Assembly (NCBI GenBank): GCA_958496175.1
Contig: OY292277.1
Location: forward strand, 1,550,001-1,614,000
Length of the DNA stretch: 64,000 nucleotides
Direction: 5' to 3'
Source of the DNA: Sisyra terminalis
Lineage: Eukaryota; Arthropoda; Insecta; Neuroptera; Sisyridae
Under the pieces are notes generated by a model. The model was not told the DNA's origin and searched no databases. It saw only the letters and a program-made list of their open reading frames with translations. The translations under genes and the position numbers were made by a program. Below are positions 11,776-25,060 of this stretch, in pieces. Position 1 is the first letter of the stretch. Each line of letters starts with the position of its first letter.

Positions 11776-13472
11776 GTGGACGTCCTGTTACCCACAGGAT
11801 GAAAATTTCTTCAAATTGTAATTCACTTAAACGTCCCTAATCTTAATTTCTTGAGAAAACTAGGCCTTATTTTGAAAAATCGGCCATTAAACTGGCCTTA
11901 TTTCAGACGGAAAATGTCACATCAATTTACGGCTCTAAAACCTCCAGGTTTAAATTCCTGGCAAACTATCCTGATACATTAATGTTTCTTTTTTTGAGAA
12001 CTTGGAGAAAGATTCAAACATTAATATTCAATCAGACTATAGCAAAAGAAAACATCCCTTATATCCGGTTTTTTCCAATTTAAATTGTCCTTGTTTTAGC
12101 TTTAAAATGGAGTTGTGGACGTCCTGTTACCCACAGGAAGAAAATTTCTTCAAATTGTAATTCACTTAAACGTCCCTAATCTTAATTTCTTGAGAAAACT
12201 AGGCCTTATTTTGAAAAATCTGTCATTAAACAGGCCTTATTTCAGACGGAAAATGTCACATTAATTTACGGCTCTAAAACTACCAGGTTTGAACTCCTGG
12301 CAAACTATCCCGATACATTAATGTTTCTTTTTTTGAGAACTTGGAGAAAGATTCAAACATTAATATTCAATCAGACTATAGCAAAAAAAACCATCCCTTA
12401 AATCCGGTTTTTCCCAATTTAAATTGGCCTTGTTTAAACTTTTGAAATGGAATTGTGGACGTCCTGTTACCCACAGGAAGAAAATTTCTTCAAATTGTAA
12501 TTCACTTAAACGTCCCTAATCTTAATTTCTTGCGAAAACTAGGCCTTATTTTGAAAAATCTGTCATTAAACAGGCCTTATTTAAGACGGAAAATGTCATA
12601 TCCATTTACGGCTCTAAAACTTCCCGGTTTAAACTCCCGGCAAACTATCCCGATACATTAATGTTTCTTTTTTTGAGAGCTTGGAGAAAGATTCAAGCAT
12701 TAATATTCAATTAAACTATAGCAAAAGAAACCATCCCTTATATCCGGTTTTTTCCAATTTAAATTGTCCTTGTTTTAGCTTTAAAATGGAGTTGTGGACG
12801 TCCTGTTACCCACAGGATGAAAATTTCTTCAAATTGTAATTCACTTAAACGTCCCTAATCTTAATTTCTTGAGAAAACTAGGCCTTATTTTGAAAAATCG
12901 GCCATTAAACTGGCCTTATTTCAGACGGAAAATGTCACATCAATTTACGGCTCTAAAACCTCCAGGTTTAAATTCCTGGCAAACTATCCTGATACATTAA
13001 TGTTTCTTTTTTTGAGAACTTGGAGAAAGATTCAAGCATTAATATTCAGTTAAACTATAGCAAAAGAAACCATCCCTTATATCCGGTTTTTTCCAATTTA
13101 AATTGTCCTTGTTTTAGCTTTAAAATGGAGTTGTGGACGTCCTGTTACCCACAGGAAGAAAATTTCTTCTAATTGTAATTCACTTAAACGTCCATAATCT
13201 TAATTTCTTGAGAAAACTAGGCCTTATTTTGAAAAATCTGTCATTAAACAGGCCTTATTTCAGACGGAAAATGTCACATTAATTTACGGCTCTAAAACTA
13301 CCAGGTTTGAACTCCTGGCAAACTATCCCGATACATTAATGTTTCTTTTTTTGAGAACTTGGAGAAAGATTCAAACATTAATATTCAATCAGACTATAGC
13401 AAAAAAAACCATCCCTTAAATCCGGTTTTTCCCAATTTAAATTGGCCTTGTTTAAACTTTTGAAATGGAATT
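11437..13472 (+). repeat. Two consecutive 1018-bp trimer higher-order units
   Basis: Monomers marked by aagacgg, catatcc and gagagc occur at 11437 and 12455, and the related gcgaaaac monomer at 13473, exactly 1018 bp (three monomers) apart. Between them lie two other subtypes in fixed order: one with gatgaaaatttc, the ggcca/tggcc stem and ccagg...cctgg, and one with cattaattt and taccagg...cctgg. The same three-step order recurs near 1584-2602, 2941-3959, 17219-18237, 26391-27409, 28427-29445, 31483-33520 and 36914-38951. This is a higher-order repeat in the usual satellite sense. It is not perfectly regular, because single monomers are gained or lost in places (for example at 27748 and 7351). 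Confidence 0.8.
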
Positions 13473-16275
13473 GTGGACGTCCTGTTACCCACAGGAAGAA
13501 AATTTCTTCAAATTGTAATTCACTTAAACGTCCCTAATCTTAATTTCTTGCGAAAACTAGGCCTTATTTTGAAAAATCTGTCATTAAACAGGCCTTATTT
13601 CAGACGGAAAATGTCACATCAATTTACGGCTCTAAAACCTCCAGGTTTAAATTCCTGGCAAACTATCCTGAAACATTAATGTTTCTTTTTTTGAGAACTT
13701 GGAGAAAGATTCAAACATTAATATTCAATCAGACTATAGCAAAAGAAAACATCCCTTATATCCGGTTTTTTCCAATTTAAATTGTCCTTGTTTTAGCTTT
13801 AAAATGGAGTTGTGGACGTCCTGTTACCCACAGGAAGAAAATTTCTTCTAATTGTAATTCACTTAAACGTCCATAATCTTAATTTCTTGAGAAAACTAGG
13901 CCTTATTTTGAAAAATCTGTCATTAAACAGGCCTTATTTCAGACGGAAAATGTCACATTAATTTACGGCTCTAAAACTACCAGGTTTGAACTCCTGGCAA
14001 ACTATCCCGATACATTAATGTTTCTTTTTTTGAGAACTTGGAGAAAGATTCAAACATTAATATTCAATCAGACTATAGCAAAAAAAACCATCCCTTAAAT
14101 CCGGTTTTTCCCAATTTAAATTGGCCTTGTTTAAACTTTTGAAATGGAATTGTGGACGTCCTGTTACCCACAGGAAGAAAATTTCTTCAAATTGTAATTC
14201 ACTTAAACGTCCCTAATCTTAATTTCTTGAGAAAACTAGGCCTTATTTTGAAAAATCGGCCATTAAACTGGCCTTATTTCAGACGGAAAATGTCACATCA
14301 ATTTACGGCTCTAAAACCTCCAGGTTTAAATTCCTGGCAAACTATCCTGATACATTAATGTTTCTTTTTTTGAGAACTTGGAGAAAGATTCAAACATTAA
14401 TATTCAATCAGACTATAGCAAAAGAAAACATCCCTTATATCCGGTTTTTTCCAATTTAAATTGTCCTTGTTTTAGCTTTAAAATGGAGTTGTGGACGTCC
14501 TGTTACCCACAGGAAGAAAATTTCTTCAAATTGTAATTCACTTAAACGTCCCTAATCTTAATTTCTTGAGAAAAGTAGGCCTTATTTTGAAAAATCGGCC
14601 ATTAAACTGGCCTTATTTCAGACGGAAAATGTCACATCAATTTACGGCTCTAAAACTTCCCGGTTTAAATTCCCGGCAAACTATCTCGATACATTAATGT
14701 TTCTTTTTTTGAGAGCTTGGAAAAGATTCAAGCATTAATATTCAATTAAACTATAGCAAAAGAAACCATCCCTAATATCCGGTTTTTTCCAATTTAAATT
14801 TTCCTTGTTTTAGCTTTAAAATGGAGTTGTGGACGTCCTGTTACCCACAGGAAGAAAATTTCTTCCGATTGTAATTCACTTAAACGTCCCCAATCTTAAT
14901 TTCTTGAGAAAACTAGGCCTTATTTTGAAAAATCGGCCATTAAACTGGCCTTATTTCAGACGGAAAATGTCACATCAATTTACGGCTCTGAAACTTCCCG
15001 GTTTAAATTCCCGGCAAACTATCCCGACAAATTAATGTTTCTTTTTTTGAGAACGTGGAGAAAGATTCAAACATTAATATTCAATCAGACTATAGCAAAA
15101 AAAAACCATCCCTTCTATCCGGTTTTTCCCAATTTAAATTGGCCTTGTTTTAACTTTGAAATGGAATTGTGGACGTCCTGTTACCCACAGGAAGAAAATT
15201 TCTTCAAATTGTAATTCACTTAAACGTCCCTAATCTTAATTTCTTGAGAAAACTAGGCCTTATTTTGAAAAATCGGCCATTAAACTGGCCTTATTTCAGA
15301 CGGAAAATGTCATATCAATTTACGGCTCTTAAACTTCCCGGTTTAAATTCCCGGCACACTATCCCGATAAATTAATGTTTTTTTTTGAGAACGTGGAGAA
15401 AGATTCAAACATTAATATTCAATCAGATTATAGCAAAAGAAAACATCCCTTATATCCGGTTTTCCCAATTTAAATTGGCCTTGTTTTAGATTTGAAATTG
15501 AATTGTGGTCGTCCTGTTACCCACAGGAAGAAAATTTCTTCAAATTGTAATTCACTTAAACGTCCCTTATCTTAATTTCTTGAGAAAACTAGGCCTTATT
15601 TTGAAAAATCGGCCATTAAACTGGCCTTATTTCAGACGGAAAATGTCACATCAATTTACGGCTCTAAAACCTACAGGTTTAAATTCCTGGCAAACTATCC
15701 CGGTACATTAATGTTTCTTTTTTTGAGAACGTGGAGAAAGATTCAAGCATGAATATTCAATTAGACTATAGCAAAAGAAAACATCCCTTATATCCGGTTT
15801 TTTCCAATTTAAATTGTCCTTGTTTTAGCTTTAAAATGGAGTTGTGGACGTCCTGTTACCCACAGGATGAAAATTTCTTCAAATTGTAATTCACTTAAAC
15901 GTCCCTAATCTTAATTTCTTGAGAAAACTAGGCCTTATTTTGAAAAATCGGCCATTAAACTGGCCTTATTTCAGACGGAAAATGTCACATCAATTTACGG
16001 CTCTAAAACCTCCAGGTTTAAATTTCTGGCAAACTATCCCGGTACATTAATGTTTCTTTTTTTGAGAACGTGGAGAAAGATTCAAGCATGAATATTCAAT
16101 TAGACTATAGCAAAAGAAAACATCCCTTATATCCGGTTTTCCCAATTTAAATTGGCCTTGTTTAAACTTTTGAAATGGAATTGTGGACGTCCTGTTACCC
16201 ACAGGAAGAAAATTTCTTTCGATTGTTATTTATTAGATAGCTTAAATCTACAAACATTGATATAACAAGGCCTAA

Positions 16276-16569
16276 ATTCATTTTCTAAATTATTTCTTTT
16301 TTCAAACAATTCTAATTTGTTGGCAATTCGAATTGTTTAGAATTTTGAATTAAGACAACGCCACAATGTGTTTCGAATTTAGTTGGAAGCTATGAGTACA
16401 TCCACCTGACTCACAGGTGGCACTAAAAACTTAAGGTGGTTAAGTGACATTACATGTCAAGAGTTCACACGTTCTAGCATAGATGGAAAGACAGCAGATG
16501 TCAATTTGACAACTAACTTTTGATAGTATTTCAAATTTTAATTGTATATAATATTAAAATTTAATTGTA
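16276..16569 (+). repeat. Hairpin-rich insert, copy 3 (extra monomer upstream)
   Basis: Same core, same length and same junctions. It differs by a few substitutions (tttctttttt for tttctatttt near the left end; cttcacattg for cttctcattg just right of the core). The gtggtcgtcc marker monomer is at 15505, one monomer farther upstream than in the other copies (731 bp instead of 392 bp to the gatagct landmark), so a whole monomer was gained in phase between marker and insert. All six hairpin stems listed for copy 1 are present. Confidence 0.92.
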
Positions 16570-19500
16570 TTTCTTCACATTGTAAATCACTAAAAAGCCT
16601 TAAATCTAAAAACGTTGAGAAAACAAGGCCTTATATTGAAAAAACACCCTTTTAAACGGCCTAATTTCTGACTGAAAATGTCACATCAATTTACGGCTCT
16701 AAAACTTCCCGGTTTAAATTCCCGGCAAACTATCCCGATATATTAATGTTACTTTTTTTGAGAACTTGGAGAAAGATTCAAACATTAATATTCAATCAGA
16801 CTATAGCAAAAAAAAACCATCCCTTATATCCGGTGTTTGCTAATTTATATTGGCCTTGTTTAAACTTTGAAATGGAATTGAGGACGTCCTGTTACCCACA
16901 GGAAGAAAATTTCTTCAAATTGTTATTCACTTAAACGTCCCTAATCTTAATTTCTTGAGAAAACTAGGCCTTATTTTGAAAAATCTGTCATTAAACAGGC
17001 CTTATTTCAGACGGAAAATGTCACATTAATTTACGGCTCTAAAACTACCAGGTTTGAACTCCTGGCAAACTATCCCGATACATTAATGTTTCTTTTTTTG
17101 AGAACTTGGAGAAAGATTCAAACATTAATATTCAATCAGACTATAGCAAAAAAAACTATCCCTTAAATCCGGTTTTTCCCAATTTAAATTGGCCTTGTTT
17201 TAGCTTTAAAATGGAGTTGTGGACGTCCTGTTACCCACAGGAAGAAAATTTCTTCAAATTGTAATTCACTTAAACGTCCCTAATCTTAATTTCTTGCGAA
17301 AACTAGGCCTTATTTTGAAAAATCTGTCATTAAACAGGCCTTATTTAAGACGGAAAATGTCATATCCATTTACGGCTCTAAAACTTCCCGGTTTAAACTC
17401 CCGGCAAACTATCCCGATACATTAATGTTTCTTTTTTTGAGAGCTTGGAGAAAGATTCAAGCATTAATATTCAATTAAACTATAGCAAAAGAAACCATCC
17501 CTTATATCCGGTTTTTTCCAATTTAAATTGTCCTTGTTTTAGCTTTAAAATGGAGTTGTGGACGTCCTGTTACCCACAGGATGAAAATTTCTTCAAATTG
17601 TTATTCACTTAAGCGTCCCTAATCTTAATTTCTTGAGAAAACTAGGCCTTATTTTGAAAAATCGGCCATTAAACTGGCCTTATTTCAGACGGAAAATGTC
17701 ACATCAATTTACGGCTCTAAAACCTCCAGGTTTAAATTCTTGGCAAACTATCCTGATACATTAATGTTTCTTTTTTTGAGAACTTGGAGAAAGATTCAAA
17801 CATTAATATTCAATCAGACTATAGCAAAAGAAAACATCCCTTATATCCGGTTTTTTCCAATTTAAATTGTCCTTGTTTTAGCTTTAAAATGGAGTTGTGG
17901 ACGTCCTGTTACCCACAGGAAGAAAATTTCTTCAAATTGTAATTCACTTAAACGTCCCTAATCTTAATTTCTTGAGAAAACTAGGCCTTATTTTGAAAAA
18001 TCTGTCATTAAACAGGCCTTATTTCAGACGGAAAATGTCACATTAATTTACGGCTCTAAAACTACCAGGTTTGAACTCCTGGCAAACTATCCCGATACAT
18101 TAATGTTTCTTTTTTTGAGAACTTGGAGAAAGATTCAAACATTATTATTCAATCAGACTATAGCAAAAAAAACCATCCCTTAAATCCGGTTTTTCCCAAT
18201 TTAAATTGGCCTTGTTTAAACTTTTGAAATGGAATTGTGGACGTCCTGTTACCCACAGGAAGAAAATTTCTTCAAATTGTAATTCACTTAAACGTCCCTA
18301 ATCTTAATTTCTTGCGAAAACTAGGCCTTATTTTGAAAAATCTGTCATTAAACAGGCCTTATTTCAGACGGAAAATGTCACATCAATTTACGGCTCTAAA
18401 ACCTCCAGGTTTAAATTCCTGGCAAACTATCCTGAAACATTAATGTTTCTTTTTTTGAGAACTTGGAGAAAGATTCAAACATTAATATTCAATCAGACTA
18501 TAGCAAAAGAAAACATCCCTTATATCCGGTTTTTCCAATTTAAATTGTCCTTGTTTTAGCTTTAAAATGGAGTTGTGGACGTCCTGTTACCCACAGGAAG
18601 AAAATTTCTTCAAATTGTAATTCACTTAAACGTCCCTAATCTTAATTTCTTGAGAAAACTAGGCCTTATTTTGAAAAATCGGCCATTAAACTGGCCTTAT
18701 TTCAGACGGAAAATGTCACATCAATTTACGGCTCTAAAACTTCCCGGTTTAAATTCCCGGCAAACTATCTCGATACATTAATGTTTCTTTTTTTGAGAGC
18801 TTGGAAAAAGATTCAAGCATTAATATTCAATTAAACTATAGCAAATGAAACCATCCCTTATATCCGGTTTTTTCCAATTTAAATTGTCCTTGCTTTAGCT
18901 TTAAAATGGAGTTGTGGACGTCCTGTTACCCACAGGAAGAAAATTTCTTCCGATTGTAATTCACTTAAACGTCCCCAATCCTAATTTCTTGAGAAAACTA
19001 GGCCTTATTTTGAAAAATCGGCCATTAAACTGGCCTTATTTCAGACGGAAAATGTCATATCAATTTACGGCTCTTAACTTCCCGGTTTAAATTCCCGGCA
19101 AACTATCCCGATAAATTAATGTTTCTTTTTTTGAGAACGTGGAGAAAGATTCAAACATTAATATTCAATCAGACTATAGCAAAAGAAAACATCCCTTATA
19201 TCCGGTTTTTTCCAATTTAAATTGTCCTTGTTTTAGCTTTAAAATGGAGTTGTGGACGTCCTGTTACCCACAGGAAGAAAATTTCTTCAAATTGTAATTC
19301 ACTTAAACGTCCCTAATCTTAATTTCTTGAGAAAACTAGGCCTTATTTTGAAAAATCTGTCATTAAACAGGCCTTATTTCAGACGGAAAATGTCACATTA
19401 ATTTACGGCTCTAAAACTACCAGGTTTGAACTCCTGGCAAACTATCCCGATACATTAATGTTTCTTTTTTTGAGAACTTGGAGAAAGATTCAAACATTAT

Positions 19501-22500
19501 TATTCAATCAGACTATAGCAAAAAAAACCATCCCTTAAATCCGGTTTTTCCCAATTTAAATTGGCCTTGTTTAAACTTTTGAAATGGAATTGTGGACGTC
19601 CTGTTACCCACAGGAAGAAAATTTCTTCAAATTGTAATTCACTTAAACGTCCCTAATCTTAATTTCTTGCGAAAACTAGGCCTTATTTTGAAAAATCTGT
19701 CATTAAACAGGCCTTATTTCAGACGGAAAATGTCACATCAATTTACGGCTCTAAAACCTCCAGGTTTAAATTCCTGGCAAACTATCCTGAAACATTAATG
19801 TTTCTTTTTTTGAGAACTTGGAGAAAGATTCAAACATTAATATTCAATCAGACTATAGCAAAAGAAAACATCCCTTATATCCGGTTTTTCCAATTTAAAT
19901 TGTCCTTGTTTTAGCTTTAAAATGGAGTTGTGGACGTCCTGTTACCCACAGGATGAAAATTTCTTCAAAATGTAATTCACTTAAACGTCCCTAATCTTAA
20001 TTTCTTGAGAAAACTAGGCCTTATTTTGAAAAATCGGCCATTAAACTGGCCTTATTTCAGACGGAAAATGTCACATCAATTTACGGCTCTAAAACCTCCA
20101 GGTTTAAATTCCTGGCAAACTATCCTGATACATTAATGTTTCTTTTTTTGAGAACTTGGAGAAAGATTCAAACATTAATATTCAATCAGACTATAGCAAA
20201 AGAAAACATCCCTTATATCCGGTTTTTTCCAATTTAAATTGTCCTTGTTTTAGCTTTAAAATGGAGTTGTGGACGTCCTGTTACCCACAGGAAGAAAATT
20301 TCTTCTAATTGTAATTCACTTAAACGTCCATAATCTTAATTTCTTGAGAAAACTAGGCCTTATTTTGAAAAATCTGTCATTAAACAGGCCTTATTTAAGA
20401 CGGAAAATGTCATATCCATTTACGGCTCTAAAACTTCCCGGTTTAAACTCCCGGCAAACTATCCCGATACATTAATGTTTCTTTTTTTGAGAGCTTGGAG
20501 AAAGATTCAAGCATTAATATTCAATTAAACTATAGCAAAAGAAACCATCCCTTATATCCGGTTTTTTCCAATTTAAATTGTCCTTGTTTTAGCTTTAAAA
20601 TGGAGTTGTGGACGTCCTGTTACCCACAGGATGAAAATTTCTTCAAAATGTAATTCACTTAAACGTCCCTAATCTTAATTTCTTGAGAAAACTAGGCCTT
20701 ATTTTGAAAAATCGGCCATTAAACTGGCCTTATTTCAGACGGAAAATGTCACATCAATTTACGGCTCTAAAACCTCCAGGTTTAAATTCCTGGCAAACTA
20801 TCCTGAAACATTAATGTTTCTTTTTTTGAGAACTTGGAGAAAGATTCAAACATTAATATTCAATCAGACTATAGCAAAAAAAACCATCCCTTTGATCCGG
20901 TTTTTCCCAATTTAAATTGGCCTTGTTTAAACTTTTGAAATGGAATTGTGGACGTCCTGTTACCCACAGGAAGAAAATTTCTTCAAATTGTAATTCACTT
21001 AAACGTCCCTAATCTTAATTTCTTGCGAAAACTAGGCCTTATTTTGAAAAATCTGTCATTAAACAGGCCTTATTTCAGACGGAAAATGTCACATCAATTT
21101 ACGGCTCTAAAACCTCCAGGTTTAAATTCCTGGCAAACTATCCTGATACATTAATGTTTCTTTTTTTGAGAACTTGGAGAAAGATTCAAACATTAATATT
21201 CAATCAGACTATAGCAAAAGAAAACATCCCTTATATCCGGTTTTTTCCAATTTAAATTGTCCTTGTTTTAGCTTTAAAATGGAGTTGTGGACGTCCTGTT
21301 ACCCACAGGAAGAAAATTTCTTCAAATTGTAATTCACTTAAACGTCCCTAATCTTAATTTCTTGCGAAAACTAGGCCTTATTTTGAAAAATCTGTCATTA
21401 AACAGGCCTTATTTAAGACGGAAAATGTCATATCCATTTACGGCTCTAAAACTTCCCGGTTTAAACTCCCGGCAAACTATCCCGATACATTAATGTTTCT
21501 TTTTTTGAGAGCTTGGAGAAAGATTCAAGCATTAATATTCAATTAAACTATAGCAAAAGAAACCATCCCTTATATCCGGTTTTTTCCAATTTAAATTGTC
21601 CTTGTTTTAGCATTAAAATGGAGTTGTGGACGTCCTGTTACCCACAGGATGAAAATTTTTTCAAATTGTAATTCACTTAAACGTCCCTAATCTTAATTTC
21701 TTGAGAAAACTAGGCCTTATTTTGAAAAATCGGCCATTAAACTGGCCTTATTTCAGACGGAAAATGTCACATCAATTTACGGCTCTAAAACCTCCAGGTT
21801 TAAATTCCAGGCAAACTATCCTGATACATTAATGTTTCTTTTTTTGAGAACTTGGAGAAAGATTCAAACATTAATATTCAATCAGACTATAGCAAAAGAA
21901 AACATCCCTTATATCCGGTTTTTTCCAATTTAAATTGTCCTTGTTTTAGCTTTAAAATGGAGTTGTGGACGTCCTGTTACCCACAGGAAGAAAATTTCTT
22001 CAAAATGTAATTCACTTAAACGTCCCTAATCTTAATTTCTTGAGAAAACTAGGCCTTATTTTGAAAAATCGGCCATTAAACTGGCCTTATTTCAGACGGA
22101 AAATGTCACATCAATTTACGGCTCTAAAACCTCCAGGTTTAAATTCCTGGCAAACTATCCTGATACATTAATGTTTCTTTTTTTGAGAACTTGGAGAAAG
22201 ATTCAAACATTAATATTCAATCAGACTATAGCAAAAGAAAACATCCCTTATATCCGGTTTTTTCCAATTTAAATTGTCCTTGTTTTAGCTTTAAAATGGA
22301 GTTGTGGACGTCCTGTTACCCACAGGAAGAAAATTTCTTCAAATTGTAATTCACTTAAACGTCCCTAATCTTAATTTCTTGAGAAAACTAGGCCTTATTT
22401 TGAAAAATCTGTCATTAAACAGGCCTTATTTAAGACGGAAAATGTCATATCCATTTACGGCTCTAAAACTTCCCGGTTTAAACTCCCGGCAAACTATCCC

Positions 22501-24766
22501 GATACATTAATGTTTCTTTTTTTGAGAGCTTGGAGAAAGATTCAAGCATTAATATTCAATTAAACTATAGCAAAAGAAACCATCCCTTATATCCGGTTTT
22601 TTCCAATTTAAATTGTCCTTGTTTTAGCTTTAAAATGGAGTTGTGGACGTCCTGTTACCCACAGGATGAAAATTTCTTCAAATTGTAATTCACTTAAACG
22701 TCCCTAATCTTAATTTCTTGAGAAAACTAGGCCTTATTTTGAAAAATCGGCCATTAAACTGGCCTTATTTCAGACGGAAAATGTCACATCAATTTACGGC
22801 TCTAAAACCTCCAGGTTTAAATTCCTGGCAAACTATCCTGATACATTAATGTTTCTTTTTTTGAGAACTTGGAGAAAGATTCAAACATTAATATTCAATC
22901 AGACTATAGCAAAAGAAAACATCCCTTATATCCGGTTTTTTCCAATTTAAATTGTCCTTGTTTTAGCTTTAAAATGGAGTTGTGGACGTCCTGTTACCCA
23001 CAGGATGAAAATTTCTTCAAATTGTAATTCACTTAAACGTCCATAATCTTAATTTCTCGAGAAAACTAGGCCTTATTTTGAAAAATCTGTCATTAAACAG
23101 GCCTTATTTCAGACGGAAAATGTCACATCAATTTACGGCTCTAAAACTTCCCGGCTTAAATTCCCGGCAAACTATCTCGATACATTAATGTTTCTTTTTT
23201 TGAGAGCTTGGAGAAAGATTCAAGCATTAATATTCAATTAAACTATAGCAAATGAAACCATCCCTTATATCCGGTTTTTTCCAATTTAAATTGTCCTTGT
23301 TTTTGCTTTAAAATGGAGTTGTGGACGTCCTGTTACCCACAGGCAGAAAATTTCTTCCGATTGTAATTCACTTAAACGTCCCCAATCTTAATTTCTTGAG
23401 AAAACTAGGCCTTATTTTGAAAAATCGGCCATTAAACTGGCCTTATTTCAGACGGAAAATGTCATATCAATTTACGGCTCTTAACTTCCCGGTTTAAATT
23501 CCCGGCAAACTATCCCGATAAATTAATGTTTCTTTTTTTGAGAACGTGGAGAAAGATTCAAACATTAATATTCAATCAGACTATAGCAAAAGAAAACATC
23601 CCTTATATCCGGTTTTTCCCAATTTAAATTGGCCTTGTATTAGCTTTGAAATGGAATTGTGGACGTCCTGTTACCCACAGGAAGAAAATTTCTTCAAATT
23701 GTAATTCACTTAAACGTCCCTAATCTTAATTTTGTGAGAAAACTAGGCCTTATTTTGAAAAATCGGCCATTAAACTGGCCTTATTTCAGACGGAAAATGT
23801 CACATCAATTTACGGCTCTAAAACTTCCCGGTTTAAATTCCCGGCAAACTATCCCGACAAATTAATGTTTCTTTTTTTGAGAACGTGGAGAAAGATTCAA
23901 ACATTAATATTCAATCAGACTATAGCAAAAAAAAACCATCCCTTATATCCGGTTTTTCCCAATTTAAATTGGCCTTGTTTTAACTTTGAAATGGAATTGT
24001 GGACGTCCTGTTACCCACAGGAAGAAAATTTCTTCAAATTGTAATTCACTTAAACGTCCCTAATCTTAATTTCTTGAGAAAACTAGGCCTTATTTTGAAA
24101 AATCGGCCATTAAACTGGCCTTATTTCAGACGGAAAATGTCATATCAATTTACGGCTCTTAAACTTCCCGGTTTAAATTCCCGGCAAACTATCCCGATAA
24201 ATTAATGTTTTTTTTTGAGAACGTGGAGAAAGATTCAAACATTAATATTCAATCAGATTATAGCAAAAGAAAACATCCCTTATATCCGGTTTTCCCAATT
24301 TAAATTGGCCTTGTTTTAGATTTGAAATTGAATTGTGGTCGTCCTGTTACCCACAGGAAGAAAATTTCTTCAAATTGTAATTCACTTAAACGTCCCTTAT
24401 CTTAATTTCTTGAGAAAACTAAGCCTTATTTTGAAAAATCGGCCATTAAACTGGCCTTATTTCAGACGGAAAATGTCACATCAATTCACGGCTCTAAAAC
24501 CTCCAGGTATAAATTTCTGGCAAACTATCCCGGTACATTAATGTTTCTTTTTTTGAGAACGTGGAGAAAGATTCAAGCATGAATATTCAATTAGACTATA
24601 GCAAAAGAAAACATCCCTTATATCCGGTTTTTCCCTATTTAAATTGGCCTTGTTTTAGCTTTGAAATGGAATTGTGGACGTCCTGTTACCCACAGGAAGA
24701 AAATTTCTTTCCATTGTTATTTATTAGATAGCTTAAATCTACAAACATTGATATAACAAGGCCTAA

Positions 24767-25060
24767 ATTCATTTTCTAAATTATTTCTATTTTCAAACAA
24801 TTCTAATTTGTTGGCAATTCGAATTGTTTAGAATTTTGAATTAAGACAACGCCACAATGTGTTTCGAATTTAGTTGGAAGCTATGAGTACATCCACCTGA
24901 CTCACAGGTGGCACTAAAAACTTAAGGTGGTTAAGTGACATTACATGTCAAGAGTTCACACGTTCTAGCATAGATGGAAAGACAGCAGATGTCAATTTGA
25001 CAACTAACTTTTGATAGTATTTCAAATTTTAATTGTATATAATATTAAAATTTAATTGTA
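24767..25060 (+). repeat. Hairpin-rich insert, copy 4
   Basis: Same core and junctions, offset 24466 bp from copy 1. The flanking block is nearly the same as around copies 1 and 2, including the caattcacggctc and caggtataaatttctgg variants upstream. Downstream differences are private: gaagg for gacgg at about 25162, and one extra T near 25400 that turns gaagaaaatttcttc into a 16-bp perfect palindrome and fuses two repeat-derived reading frames into a spurious 118-codon frame. Confidence 0.92.

Noticed and set aside
16746..16934. 62-codon ATG frame beginning MLLFLRTWRK, and the related MFLFLRTWRK frames at 49008 and 52417
   Set aside because: These are a second satellite frame made open by local substitutions; no conservation beyond the repeat itself.
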